Source of the DNA: Platynereis dumerilii
Taxonomy: Eukaryota > Annelida > Polychaeta > Phyllodocida > Nereididae
Direction: 5' to 3'
Assembly: GCA_026936325.1 (NCBI GenBank)
Contig: JAPTHN010000001.1
Span: forward strand, 3,250,370-3,314,369
DNA length: 64,000 nt
A model generated the notes under the pieces. The model saw only the letters and a list, made by a program, of their open reading frames with translations. It had not been told where the DNA came from and ran no database searches. Below, in pieces: positions 52,451-63,869 of the stretch. A program made the position numbers and the translations under genes. Each line of letters starts with the position of its first letter. Position 1 is the stretch's first letter.

Positions 52451-55400
52451 TCAAAACATTGGCAGACTGACCAAATCAAGATGAACTCTTAGCTACATCA
52501 AGATAGCCAGCTACATATATTATGTCATGGTTATTCTTGACTGGCCACAGTGGCTACACTCAATCATTGGTCATTTAAAAGGGTCATTAAGGGGGCAGTT
52601 TCAACACTGTTTGCATAATTACTGCAACTGTTCAATGTCTAGACTTGACAGATTCATCATTGCTTAATATATACTGATTGAGCTCTTATCTTATCATTGG
52701 TATCCCTATACCCATACATCATTAACAGTACACGATTTCAGTAAATTTTAAAATTAAGAAACTGATAATAATTTAATCAGGCAATAATTGCAATTTAGAC
52801 AGTTTAATCAGTCTGATTTATTGCATATTGTATAGAGATAAATTGAGATAACATTATAGTATCTTGATCAGCAATGATTGTAACTTTGTGGGATGTAGGC
52901 CTATGCTGCAGAGGCTGCAGTGGCGCTGCAGCCAGCGGGAGACAGGCCGCCATGTTGAATGGCTAATTTGGCATTTCGGGGACATCTTCATATATGCTAA
53001 ATACATTGGATATTACATGAGGGAAATGTTGGGTAAATTTGGACCTCAACAAAGACAATAATTTATCTATTTTTTGTAAAAACACCTATGAATTGAAACA
53101 CATAATGTGTCAATTATATCTCTGCAGAACAAGAATGCAAATTCACAGAAAATTCCCCCCAAAATCCTACAAAAGGCCTACAAAAAGGTTTCCTATTAGA
53201 TTAAACCTAGAAAAATATTGAGAATTTTGGCCTGTTGGCATCTCTCAAAAATACAACAAATCTCATAAGTATCAGGAGTTTATCATTTTACAAATTACTT
53301 TATATGTGAATGGCTTCATGAATATTGCATAGGCCACACATCATTTTTGATATATATATAATTTGAATATCAAGGGAAGGCTGGGCAGTACAGACTGCAT
53401 CCTCCTGCCCAAAAACCTGCATCTGATTACCATGTTTTATGGATTTATTATTTTCTTTTTCTCCCCTACCTCAAAAGTGTCTGGATCTTTTTAGGCATCT
53501 GTGAAGCACACGATATGTGCATCTTTCTTCGCCCTAACACACAGCCAATGGGGGACACACACATCAAATAGCTGAGGGTATGTTTGCAGGTTCAGCTTTC
53601 AGACGTTGTAATAGGCGCTGGAGCCAGCGAGACACCCTGATAAGCTGCTGGAATGTCCCCCTCCCCTCCCCTCTCCTCCTCTCCCCATCACTTCTCTGCT
53701 GCTGTAGTGTTGTTGCAAGGTGCTGAGACTAGCTATCTTTACTGAACTGTAATTCGCAAGTTTCGTATAATTATAGAGGCACATTGGCAGGGGTAACAGC
53801 CCTGCATAACTTTTATAAGGCATATTCTTTCAACCCTCCCCCCTCCCCCCTCCCCTAACCAATTTATACTTCAGTAAGCAAGCGATTTGGAAAATACAGT
53901 CCTCCGAGTAGTGTCTTCGCCACAACACTGAAACGTAGAAATAAAATACCACAAAACTTCCCAAAATCAGGATAACTTCCCATAATATGGTATTAATACC
54001 ATTTTCAGGATATCCATCCAAATATAACACCATTTCAAGAAAAATGCATGCAGAAAATGATTAAGAAGCAAACCAGACCATATATTTACCACATATCTAG
54101 CAATTTTCTCATAGAGTTATTGCATGATAATTTTACACACAATGTAGCCATTAACTTACCAGGGAAATATCATGTAGAAGCTTAGTAAGGGTTTGGGCGC
54201 CAGGGTAGCCTCAGGCTAGGCCATATATAAACTTGCATCACCCAATTTATTGCAAAAATACATGAAATGCATTTCCCACAGCATATATGTGTATGTATTT
54301 ATTCATAAACCTGTGTTTTTGCTCATTTTCTGTATTTTTGTGTACTTTTGGCTCTTTTTTTTCTGGAATTGTTGAAAGGAGGGGGGGGGGTAATATAACC
54401 CATCAGGCATGTTGTAGCACTTTGTAGCAACTCAGAAATATAGAGTAAACAAGCCTAAGAACATCTAAACAAACAATACACATATAAGACATGTACACCA
54501 TTTCTCACGTGAAAGCAAACATGTGTAATTCCATGTCAAGAAGCGATTCACAGGAGCATTAACAAAACAGATATGTGCAGCTTCAAAAAGGTAATGCTAC
54601 TTCTGAATTCTAAAATAACAAATTGTTACAAGGGAGATTAAGTCTATGTATTTACACTTAAATTCACTTTTAAAGATGCTATAGATCTTCGATGCAAATA
54701 TGTCTGAATACAATAAATATTTACTTTTCAGTTCTTCTGGCTATTTTTCAATGCAAATATATCAGCATGGAAATTTAATATTTGGCAATTTTATAGCAAC
54801 ATTGTAATAAAAGATGTGTAAAGTAAGCTACCATAAGCATAAGCATCTATAGTCGGTCCACAACAAATCAATTAAGCAATTTGAATTTTCAAGCATCTTT
54901 AGTATTTTCGATTTTATGGAGCTTTCCAGTTTTGCTCAATCTCCATAGTAAAGCATTCAGGAAGTAATTTCCTGTGAACTTGTCAAAACCTCAACTTGTC
55001 ATCAAGTAAGCTTGAACAAACGCTGACCAAATATTCTTAAAGCAAGCAAGCCAAATATAATTAGGCAGCAATAAGTGCCACCAAGCATTTTAACAGAGTT
55101 GATGGAGCGAATAGTGAAATGTCATTTTTCTGTGAGAATGGCTGGCCCACAGTGGGCCATTAGGGAAAGCATGGGTCTATACATTCCAACAATTTCAAAG
55201 AATTTCACCCATTAACAACATCGATTTAAGCACTTAACGTAAACCCATTGAATATTGATGACTCAAATAAGCCAGTCTGAACAATATTTAAAAGTCCTTG
55301 TGACTGACATTCACTACATTATTCCCCATTTAGAAATAAGTCAACTGAAAACGTAAATTCTATTTATTGAACTTCCTTCCCCATTCTTTTAGAATTCACT

Positions 55401-55679
55401 TTTTCAGCTCTCAAAATAGGTATTTTAAAGTCCTAGAACAGCAGAAAACTGAATTTTAAAAATATTTTTTCAAAAACGGTCAAAGGGATGCACATCAAGA
55501 AGACAGTCTCATTTTTATTGTCAGAACATTCAGTCAAAAAAGATAGGCCAGCCTATCATCAAGTTTTCAGAGTTATCAGTTTTCAAAACGCTCCCATGAA
55601 GTACTTACCAATCTATAGCCTTCTTGCAAATAAACTGTGTCGCAAAATTATCTTGATTCTTGAAATTCTAAATTCTAAA
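52451..55679. other. Noncoding, with a YY1-like site
   Basis: On the minus strand CAACATGGCGGCC (52943-52955) matches the YY1 consensus and contains an ATG followed by a short open frame (MAACLPLAAAPLQ...). No downstream exon recognised. Purine/pyrimidine runs lie at 53650-53690, 53832-53858 and 54376-54390. Confidence 0.4.
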
Positions 55680-55770
55680 ACGGCGCGAAAATGGAAGTTT
55701 CCCAGACGATTTTGTCTCCCAAGATCCAAAGTGGCGTCTCAGCCATTCGAACTGACGTCACGGACTTGAC
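55680..55770. promoter_or_regulatory. Candidate promoter/enhancer: E2F-like and CRE sites
   Basis: GGCGCGAAAATGG (about 55682-55694) is an E2F-like core next to a YY1-like AAAATGG. TGACGTCA at 55753-55760 is a perfect CRE. The segment is CpG-richer than its surroundings. It may be an alternative promoter or enhancer; no adjoining exon was found. Confidence 0.33.
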
Positions 55771-56264
55771 ACATGGGTTGGTCTGCTGACTTCCTTCCTA
55801 AGCAAAACAAATTGACCGAGGAAAGAGAAGTTGAGTGGAAGAAAGGCGAAGGATTTGAGAAAATAAATCTCCGTCAACTAAACATAACAAGTTGCCTATG
55901 TCACAAGGTTAAAACTGACTGTCCGCAAAACTTTCTTGCCATGTGAAGAATGATTCGCTCAGTTCAACCTTTCACTGCCAGTTTTAACTTGCTTAACTTT
56001 CACTTTGAAAAAAATTATCAACATACATGTCACACACATCAAATTATCTAGGAAAGATCAATCCAAGAGATTAAGTTCTAAGATTGAAAACTTTTAAGCA
56101 CCTAAACCCATACGATTTCCTCAATTTGAAGGACGTTCTAATACATTTCCAAGATAACCAGAACGCATTTTGTGATCTGGGAGAAATCACATTTCGAACT
56201 TTTTTTCGTCAGTGAGTGCGAAAATCAGATAGGAGCATGGGACTTCCCCCTTCGTGTTGCAATA
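55771..56264. other. Noncoding
   Basis: Nothing recognised. Confidence 0.5.
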
Positions 56265-58158
56265 TAGGGTAAAAGTGGGTAATATCACGCAGGTGGGTAA
56301 TATCACGCACCTAACTTCTTTGCTGTTGCAAGCTGAAGTTGTTTGTGAGATCTTCCATGTAAGAAATGAAAAATGTGCAATTGATCATTTTGACATAACC
56401 CAATAGCATATTGTGCTTGATATTGCCCCTGACAAGATTGCAGGTGGTTTTTAAGAAATTTGCGCAGTTTTTCTCAATTTTAGTGCATTTTTATGTAAAT
56501 TTTACGGTGTAAAAGGTATACAATTGCAGCTGCCCTTTAGGTAATGCATTAAATGGAGCATTATGATGTGATAAAGGTAAGTACTGGAAATTCAAAAATT
56601 TGATACACAGAATATTGGCCTTGAAGAAGACACTGTTATTCGTATAAATGTAATGGGATCTGATCTGGGGTAACATCACTCATGCTTCAGGGGTAGTATC
56701 ACGCACATTTCAAGGGTAATATCACGCACATTTGGGTATTATCACGCACTTAATAGCAGCCTGTTTGTGTGATTGATACTGTAGCAGCATCTTTCTGATG
56801 AGCCCAGTTGTCAAAGTAATAGAATTTCCCTTACCGTCAAGAGAAAATAAATCTCATCTACGACAGTTATTTGTAGTATCATACAACGCACCATCTTCTT
56901 AATAATTATGTGTACAAGGACAGTACCTTGATAAGCTCTGTTCGGGCGTTTTTGGACATTTTTTTCTTTATAGACAATGCCAAATTTCGACTGGTCTTTT
57001 TGCAATTTGTTGAGGTTCTAACTGGCATGTGATACATTGTAGGTGGCAGAGCTTCTGGGCTTTAAAGCTGAAGCAACTCCATACACAGATAATAGTTAGA
57101 CAGTTTTTATAGTTGTGATAATCAAATAGATATATTGATAGATGGATAGAGAGATAGATACTAGATAGGCCTAGATCGAGGCCAGATACTATTTAGAATC
57201 AGAAAGAATCAGACAGAAAGTTAAAATAACAGAATGCATGTATAAGTGGATATAGCCTACTTGTATGTTTGTTTGTTTGTCTGCTTGTACATTTATAAGA
57301 GACTCATTTATTACCATGGATGCTGTAACTTTTTTTAAGGTATTTCAATATTACAGGGTCAAATTACAACCATGCCATGGAGGCTTCTCTAAAATAATTT
57401 TTAGGTCTGCAGATTCCGTAATGAATAATGGCTCAAGTTTGATGTTGCTCACAGTGACCTCACAGGCTCACACCTGGTACATGTAGGCTAGTGGTGATAG
57501 CAGACCTGATTCTTTCCAAATCGTTGTAATAAATTTTACATTCAAAATACAACTATTTAAAAGGAAGGGCATAATTTTGTTGAGGTTAACTTTTAAAATT
57601 TATATTCCACCCAAAACAATGTAATATGCACAACGCTCTGACCTTACTGAGAGCCTGACTTCAGTAGACAAGCATCTTTCTTCAGATTTTAAATCATTCT
57701 TAGCTACATTATTATTGTAGGCCTTATTCATTTTTAATGCCTGAAACAAACTTTATCAAACCATTAATAGTCTTGTGGGGTGCTGTATTGTTTCTGTCAG
57801 AAAATTTTGATAACACTTCATGATATCTATGCTCCTGGACACACACAATGCAATCCACTTTTACCAGATAACAAACTTGCGTGTATTTACACCTGCTACT
57901 GCGTGATATTAAACAGAAGTGCGTGATATTACCCACAGAATGTGCTTAAATGATCATAGTTAATTTAACTAGTTGCCAAGTGCTCCAAAAGCTGCCGACC
58001 AATGGAATTTGTCATTTTTATGACAGCTGAGTTCAATGTCCGTCAAAACCTTCAGTTTTGGTCATCATTGTCATAACACCAAAGAAATGGCAGCTATACA
58101 GAAACTCTGCAGTGTAATATCACGCACTAGGTGCGTGATATTACCCACATTTACCCTA
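56265..58158. mobile_element. DNA transposon, 1894 bp, with 27-bp TIRs and ten subterminal motifs
   Basis: The left end TAGGGTAAAAGTGGGTAAT and the inverted right end TAGGGTAAATGTGGGTAAT continue to 27 bp with one mismatch. Flanks are TTGCAATA (56257-56264) and TTGCACTA (58159-58166), 7 of 8 identical. TAGGG termini with 8-bp duplications fit hAT elements; a TA duplication around GGGTAAA ends is the alternative. The word GGGTAATATCACGCAC occurs about ten times: 56275, 56293, 56667, 56690, 56713, 56733 (direct) and around 57901, 57919, 58131 (inverted), 58113 (direct). No full transposase exists. A minus-strand stretch at 57727-57830 (SDRNNTAPHKTINGLIKF) faintly resembles a transposase helix-turn-helix. 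Confidence 0.75.
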
Positions 58159-60142
58159 TTGCACTACATGTGATGCAGACACCAGCAGTTCAAGTCCATC
58201 GAATAAATCAGAGGCTACTATCAGGAAAAGACTCCAGAATGGATTACAGAAGAGAAGTGCTCAACTAAACTCTTTTACGGCCAAGACGACTGGCGCCTTG
58301 ACAGCCGACATCTGAAGTTGAGAGCAACGTCTTGTTTAGCGTCTGTCACCGACGCCAGCCACTCAACTCGAGTCTAAAGTCATTTTGGGATCTCCCTAAA
58401 ACAACAGGTTTCCCCGAAGAAAGACACTGGCCATTTAATGCCTTTGAACCTGCATCTGCAAAAGCTCAGTCACTACTGAAAAGGAATGAAAGAATGCAAG
58501 CTCAGCCTCACAGGACCTCAGCGCGTGCCTGGGACACTCATGCTGCCACCTGGCAAAAGCTTTATAACATCACCACTACACCACAGTGTCCTCTGGTGGA
58601 ACATTCTGAGATTAACCCACCCAGAAGACAGTTGGGGGGGGGGGTGATGCATTTTGCTCCAGGGACAATTTTTTTTTTTTTTCACACAAAGAGACGAAAA
58701 CCTTTTTTATCCCATGCGAAGGAGCGAAAAAATTTTTCTCATGTGCGACAGAGCGACAAACTTTCTTATCGCATTATAACATAACGTAATCCGAACTATA
58801 AGTGGAAACAAATTTTGTTAAAGTCTGTATCTGTTTAAGACAAGATAGTCATAATCCTTATAAATGGAAAAACAAAAGAAATTGATGGTTTAGCTCTAAA
58901 AGCTAACCAGAGACCATCCTGGTACATGACCCTAAACTCAAAGAGGTCACCAACAAAAGTGATCACCATCACTCAGTGACATCATTAGCACCAACTCACA
59001 GCAGCAGGGATGCTGACCACAAGAGGCTACAGCAACACAAACAAGACCTCGTCATTCATCACTGATACACACTTCCAAGTGCAACCATTATTCTCAGATC
59101 TAATGCAAAAGTATCGGATTAACCATCAAATGAATTTTATCTTCCCTTATCAGAGAATTATCTTAACCCCAGCACCTTGATGCTCTTGATCTGACCCAGC
59201 TGACAACTTCTTTCTTTAAACTGCTTAATCACTCAAGTTGAGTCAGTTGACAACAACTAAAGTTTCAGAAAACCTACGGAGATTCAAACGTACTTTATCA
59301 CATTCTGACAAAATGACAAGTTTGCGAATGTTCAGTGTAACCCAAGGGATATCACTTTCACCTCCACTTTTTCCCATTATGCGAAAAGCTTGTTACGCAT
59401 GATTACGAGATAATAAGTGAAAACAACAACATCCCTTATCAAGACTATTTGTAACACAATATTAGTCTTCCTGTTCGTAAACACATCATAATCATAAACT
59501 AGAACTTGGTGATTTAAAAAGCTGCTTGTTTACAATGCCCCCAAAACAGAAACGAGTATAATTATTAGAGTTAAAATGTACGTACCTTATGAGAGGCATA
59601 GTCTGGGTCCATGTCTTGAAGATTGAGGTTCTTGTGTAGAATGTAGGTGAATCACAGAATGTGTGCACACAGATCAAATTTATCTTGTTATAATATCAAT
59701 ACTTCAATTAATGAAAAATTCGCAGGGTATGACAATGTGACATTTTGGAGAAAAGTTGTATTTATAAATCCCTTATATATTGGTTTACCAACTTCCAATA
59801 TATAAGGGGTATTCAGCAGTTCATTGCAATTGTGCCATAAATGATGAACTTGAAGGTGATTTAAGATTTGCCAACAATGAAATTTGAGCTTGCTTGTCGT
59901 ATCACATACCAAAGTTTAAATTCTTTCAGTGAGATAATTCACAATTTTTGAATGTCATACCATGTGAAAAATAAAAATTTGCAGGGTTTGACATAATTTT
60001 CTTGCTCAAATTAACACAAAGTCAATTTTATGAATTCAAGCACTTCACATGCACACAGATTTTCCAAAACATTAGTTTTCAAAGTTTCAATTCTGAAATA
60101 TCAAACCCAGCAATTTCGAAACAATCGTAAAATGGTGCCTAC
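58159..60142. other. Noncoding intron of the neurobeachin-family gene
   Basis: A perfect 14-bp stem hairpin lies at 59769-59807. A frame of 150 codons at 58332-58784 crosses a G-run and a T-run and has no recognisable domain. 58260-58360 is mildly rich in GACG words. Confidence 0.5.
59769..59807. repeat. Perfect 14-bp stem, 11-nt loop hairpin
   Basis: CCCTTATATATTGG is followed after TTTACCAACTT by CCAATATATAAGGG. Perfect pairing of 14 bp; possibly a tiny foldback or chance AT-rich palindrome. Confidence 0.6.
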
Positions 60143-60279
60143 CTGAGCGTCCATTTTCTTGTTTTCATTGTCATCCTCGTCCATTTCAAAGTAGAGTTCG
60201 GATTTGGTGACGGACATGGTGCCATTAACCACAGCTCCTGGGGCGACCAGTTTGCATGGCGTCGACAGAGCTACTGGAC
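60143..60279 (-). CDS. Neurobeachin/LRBA-family exon: start of PH-BEACH domain
   Basis: This 137-nt exon encodes GPVALSTPCKLVAPG ... SVTKSELYFEMDEDD ... KKMDAQ, matching the start of the PH-like domain of neurobeachin/LRBA (vertebrate GPVSLSTPAQLVAP, SELYFEVDEED, FKKID). The acceptor is CTCCTACCCAG before 60279; the donor is CAG/GTAGGC at 60143/60142. It begins at codon position 2, completing the Gly whose first base comes from the exon at 62585, and ends on a full codon (phase 0). BEACH proteins of this family act in membrane trafficking, receptor targeting and, for NBEA, PKA anchoring. The following exon, expected to encode a sequence like AYTEGLHGKW, was not found down to position 1. Confidence 0.95.
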
Positions 60280-61005
60280 CTGGGTAGGAGAAATATATGT
60301 CAATATACATGAAAATCTTGTTTTATACAATTTTAACAATACAATACATAAGTAACACAAACTATTACTATATTTGCCAAATCGAAGCCTGGATACGAAT
60401 TTATTTTAAGTGGTAGTGTTTTCTCGAGATTCTTACAGATTGGCTGATAACTAATTATAAAAGTCTTTTTTCAGATTGGAATTTAAAAACATTCAATAAG
60501 TTTCAAAAGACAAGTATCAATATCCAGGCATCGAAGTCTGCAAATATAGTACACATAAACAGAACAGACAAAAAGACATGCATACAATACAATATTACCA
60601 CCACATATAAATAGACGCTAAATAAAACAACAGACTTGCTTATCAAGCTTGAGTTGTTGTGGATCACAAACTGAAGGAATAAGTGCTTAAATGTAAATAT
60701 TGCGTATGTTGAATATATAATCAAACGTGCGTGCCACACTCTGCAAGTTGGTGAACATGAGTAATAACCAATAAATAATAAGTTCCTAAGCTGAATTATA
60801 TCAAACCAAAGTATAGGATTATTAATTTACAATTCTGTAGGCTACTACACAGTGTATTATAATTCGCTGCACCATCATACAACCTGCCTCAAGTTTTAGT
60901 AACCTCCATCCTATTAAAGTACCCTCATTACATCCGTTATCAACATGCAGCATTTCTATACAATTATTGGGTTACGATATTGGTAATGTAACATGAGAGA
61001 TAATA

Positions 61006-61117
61006 GAGAGGTTTTGCTGCACGTTTCCGTGAGATGTTTATGTGGGAGTTACCATGGCAACAACGCAATAAGATAGCACTTGTACACGTTTACGTGTGAC
61101 GTGTAGCAAAACCTCTC
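61006..61117. mobile_element. 112-bp MITE with TA flanks and an internal RFX X-box
   Basis: GAGAGGTTTTGCTGCACGT at the left is matched inverted by GAGAGGTTTTGCTACACGT at the right (18 of 19). TA dinucleotides flank both ends (61004-61005, 61118-61119), fitting a Tc1/mariner-type target. The core contains GTTACCATGGCAAC (61048-61061), a near-perfect palindromic RFX X-box, and ACGTTTACGTGT words. It is noncoding and sits in a host intron. Confidence 0.7.
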
Positions 61118-62049
61118 TAATCACCTGGTCATATGAACATATTGGTGCATGCAACAGCATTAAAATGCCTTAAAATAGTGTTAAAAATATACATTTAAAC
61201 TATTTAAACTAAATGTCTACAAACTAGATCACAATAACAGTATAAATTCATGCAAGGATAATAATCACAACATATTTGCTTTGTTTATTGTAGAATTAAG
61301 CATTGTTGAAACAAACAATTTATATATAACTAAGGACATGCAAGTGAACATGCAAGCAAGCATTATACATAAGTGTATTATTATTAAATAAATTAATAGA
61401 GGTGGGAAGGAGAGAGAAAACATTAATTGCCTGGTTTCTTTTTCTGTCCTTTTTCATCCGTTTCTGAAAATACCATGCGCAAGAAAGTGGAAGAGTGAGA
61501 ATGTAATGGATCAGTGTGCGGAGGTGTGTCTTCTTACACCCTAACATCCAATTGTGACCAATTCCTTAATTACTATTATGCTACAGTATTTCTATCCTAC
61601 AGTGTATGGTTCTAAGGTATGATTTTCAAAATATCAGAGACAAGAGTGGTTATCTGCACTATATGACACCAGTTGGACAGGCTACAGCAGCCTTCTTTAG
61701 TTGTGAGCATTACAAGCAGGCTACAACATTTGTCCAGAGGTGCTTTATTTCAGGTCCTCACTTACATGTATTTCTGAGTTATTCCTACACAGTTTTGTTG
61801 AGTTCTGCTAAGTGCGGACCTAAAAGGCAGCTGCCCCAGTGCCCTACAGGCCAATTCAATACCCAAATCAATGTGAATTTCGTCAGTCTGCAGCCTCGCT
61901 CGCCTGCTTGTATAGCAGACTGTTCTCAGTCACCTAGTCTGAATGTTTTCAAGATGATTATATTCATTCCATTTGATACATAGAGGGAATGATTTGATGT
62001 AGCAGTCTAGGAAGGAGGAGTGACTACATTAGGTTTTTTGAGGACTTAA

Positions 62050-62057
62050 TGACGTCA
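62050..62057. promoter_or_regulatory. CRE-type TGACGTCA site
   Basis: A perfect TGACGTCA in the intron. The following bases (CTACAGGACC) resemble those after the CRE at 24750 (CTAATGGAGGACC), hinting at a shared origin or grammar. Confidence 0.35.
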
Positions 62058-62584
62058 CTACAGGACCAGTAGTACATGTCCTATCTTTTACATCTTTTAC
62101 ATGGAAATAAAGTGGTAAATTTGTCAATTACAGAGGCTCATGACTGCTCTGGTGACTTCCAATGTAACAAGTTTCAGGACAGCAGAACGTAATATCGATC
62201 TCAAATTTATAAGGTTAGTAGGTGATTTCAATCTGTCAAACATACGACCCAAAAACCAGGGTGCAAAATGTAACACTACATGGAAAAATTAACATGTTAT
62301 TTGGAAATCCAAAGATCCACAGAAACAGCAGAGAAATGCTTGTTACTGAATACAAATTGAAAGTGGAGCTAAAGTTATTGGTAAAGTGGTAATATTTGCA
62401 AAGCACATCATCAGAAGTTTAATGGTTCCAGAGGCATATTATGATTTCAACTTAGACCTCCAGGAAGTCAATTTGTAACTCCAACAAATCTGAAGACGGG
62501 TATTGGGGAATCTACTGTCTGAATTGGTTATTTTCCCTTGAAATTACCCTTATTAAGAGCCAATTCCACATTTAATCTACTCAC

Positions 62585-62731
62585 CAGCGAATTCTGCCTC
62601 TAATTCCCGCTCGTCCAATTGAGATAGGTCCTCTTCCGAGGTGTCATGTGACTGTTGCTGTGGTTTCTGGGTGGCTGCAAGGTGGGCATGGAACGCTTCT
62701 CTTGCTGCATTTATGGCGTCTTCTGTAGCAC
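62585..62731 (-). CDS. Neurobeachin/LRBA-family exon: acidic linker before PH-BEACH
   Basis: A 147-nt exon, phase 1 at both ends. It encodes GATEDAINAAREAF ... QKPQQQSHDTSEEDLSQLD and EREL ... EAEFAG. This variable, acidic, Gln-rich linker joins DUF1088 to the PH-BEACH domain; vertebrate orthologues also have an acidic segment here (DDDTLSSVDEKDLENLAGPVS in NBEA). Acceptor TTTTGCGACAG before 62731; donor GCTG/GTGAGT at 62585/62584. It joins in frame with both neighbours. Confidence 0.93.
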
Positions 62732-63142
62732 CTGTCGCAAAATCATAAGACATTTAATCATTATTTACCTTTTTCAACAGACTCTACAGGCCTGCACATG
62801 CTTCAAAAAAGCTCTTTTTAAATTGTATACCATATAGTTCCCTTTAAGCGCATTGTGTGCAGAGACAAGGCATTGGTGTGCACTTATTTTGAAATTGATG
62901 AAGGCATCATGGTGGACATTTGTAGGCTGGGAAGGAGTTTTATGAGCCGTAACATATGTGTGAAAAGGAGGCGATCTAATTATTCTGCTGTCAAAACAAA
63001 TAGTTTTATGTGCCAAAAACAATCATTGGAGTATGAAACACTCAGGTCTTTGTGACATTTGGCAGAAAGAGGGAGCTACAGGTTTCTTAGATATCGTACA
63101 CCTTACTTTGGCTATATACAGTAACTGCAATGATTGTCGTAC
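62732..63142 (-). other. Intron (411 bp)
   Basis: Bounded by the GTACGA donor at 63142 and the acceptor at 62732. A short plus-strand open frame here is not supported as a gene. Confidence 0.9.
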
Positions 63143-63264
63143 CATGTTCAATAGCTGCCCTCAGAGTGGCTTCAGGATGACTTGATCCAATTGCGTTCTT
63201 CACCATCCGTCTTCTTCTGCGAGAGTCGTCTTCCCAACTGTCTAGTTTCCAGAAGTCACTTTGT
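63143..63264 (-). CDS. Neurobeachin/LRBA-family exon: end of DUF1088
   Basis: A 122-nt exon encoding [20 protein letters not shown] then [20 protein letters not shown]. It matches the highly conserved family motif FWRLDYWEDDLRRRRRFVRN with PLGSTHPEATLKTAVEHA. Acceptor TAATTTCAG before 63264; donor CATG/GTACGA. It begins at codon position 3 (AT from the upstream exon plus A gives Ile) and ends with the first base of Gly. Two notable family differences are KLDSWEDDS for RLDYWEDDL and NAIGSSHP for NPLGSTHP. Confidence 0.97.
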
Positions 63265-63702
63265 CTGAAATTATAAATAACAATACAATTAGTAACAGTT
63301 ATGGTACCTGGGGAGTCTAACGTGAAGATATTTCACTGAAGACAAGTCTTGTATTTGTCAGTATTTTAAAAGAGATAAACAGATAAGTATGAGCACCATT
63401 CGTCTTTTCAGTAAAGATTTCATTTCAAAATGTTTCAATGAAGAAAACATTGTCATTGGATGTTACTACTACAATCTTTCAATTGAAATGGAGGCAAAGA
63501 TCACTCAAACTTAGGCAATCTATATGGCAATACAAGTCAGAGACAATTTAATTGAATTCCGATAAGGAACTTAAACCGGAAAAAGAACCAAGTCACAAGA
63601 AATAAATTTGTCAATTACAACTGTCAACAACCTCACAGCAATTATTTCTGAAATTGTTTGAACTAGTGTCATTACTGTACTGATTTGTTGATCTATACTC
63701 AC
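63265..63702 (-). other. Intron (438 bp)
   Basis: Bounded by the GTGAGTATAG donor at 63702 and the acceptor at 63265. Nothing else recognised. Confidence 0.9.
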
Positions 63703-63869
63703 ATCTGTTCCTGTTCTCCCCAAGGCCCATGTTTATTTGTCAGCAGGTTGAGTACTTTGTCTCTCAGTTTAGAGGCTATCACATGGTCTCTGCGTCTCGC
63801 GGAGGTGATTAGATGATCACAAAGTTTCTCTTCTTCTCGTCGATCAACCATCGTTTGAGCGCACATTGA
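63703..63869 (-). CDS. Neurobeachin/LRBA-family exon: DUF1088
   Basis: A 167-nt exon encoding [20 protein letters not shown], then [15 protein letters not shown] and [14 protein letters not shown]. It aligns with SMCAETIADRRQEEKMCDHL and ILTDKHGAWG of vertebrate NBEA/LRBA. Acceptor TTTCTCTTTGCAG before 63869; donor AGAT/GTGAGT. Starts in phase 0 and ends two bases into a codon. Whether the gene is orthologous to NBEA, to LRBA or to their common ancestor (Drosophila rugose, worm sel-2) cannot be told from 191 residues. Confidence 0.97.

Larger units (their letters stand above)
60280..62584 (-). other. Intron (2.3 kb) of the neurobeachin-family gene
   Basis: Bounded by GTGAGT at 62584 and the acceptor at 60280. 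It holds a 112-bp MITE (61006-61117) and a perfect CRE at 62050-62057. A 125-codon plus-strand frame at 61606-61983 has no recognisable domain. Confidence 0.9.

Noticed and set aside
58332-58784. 150-codon plus-strand frame
   Set aside because: No recognised domain, crosses homopolymer runs and overlaps no splice or promoter signal; probably chance.
61606-61983. 125-codon plus-strand frame in the neurobeachin intron
   Set aside because: No family resemblance and antisense to the host gene; length is possible by chance.
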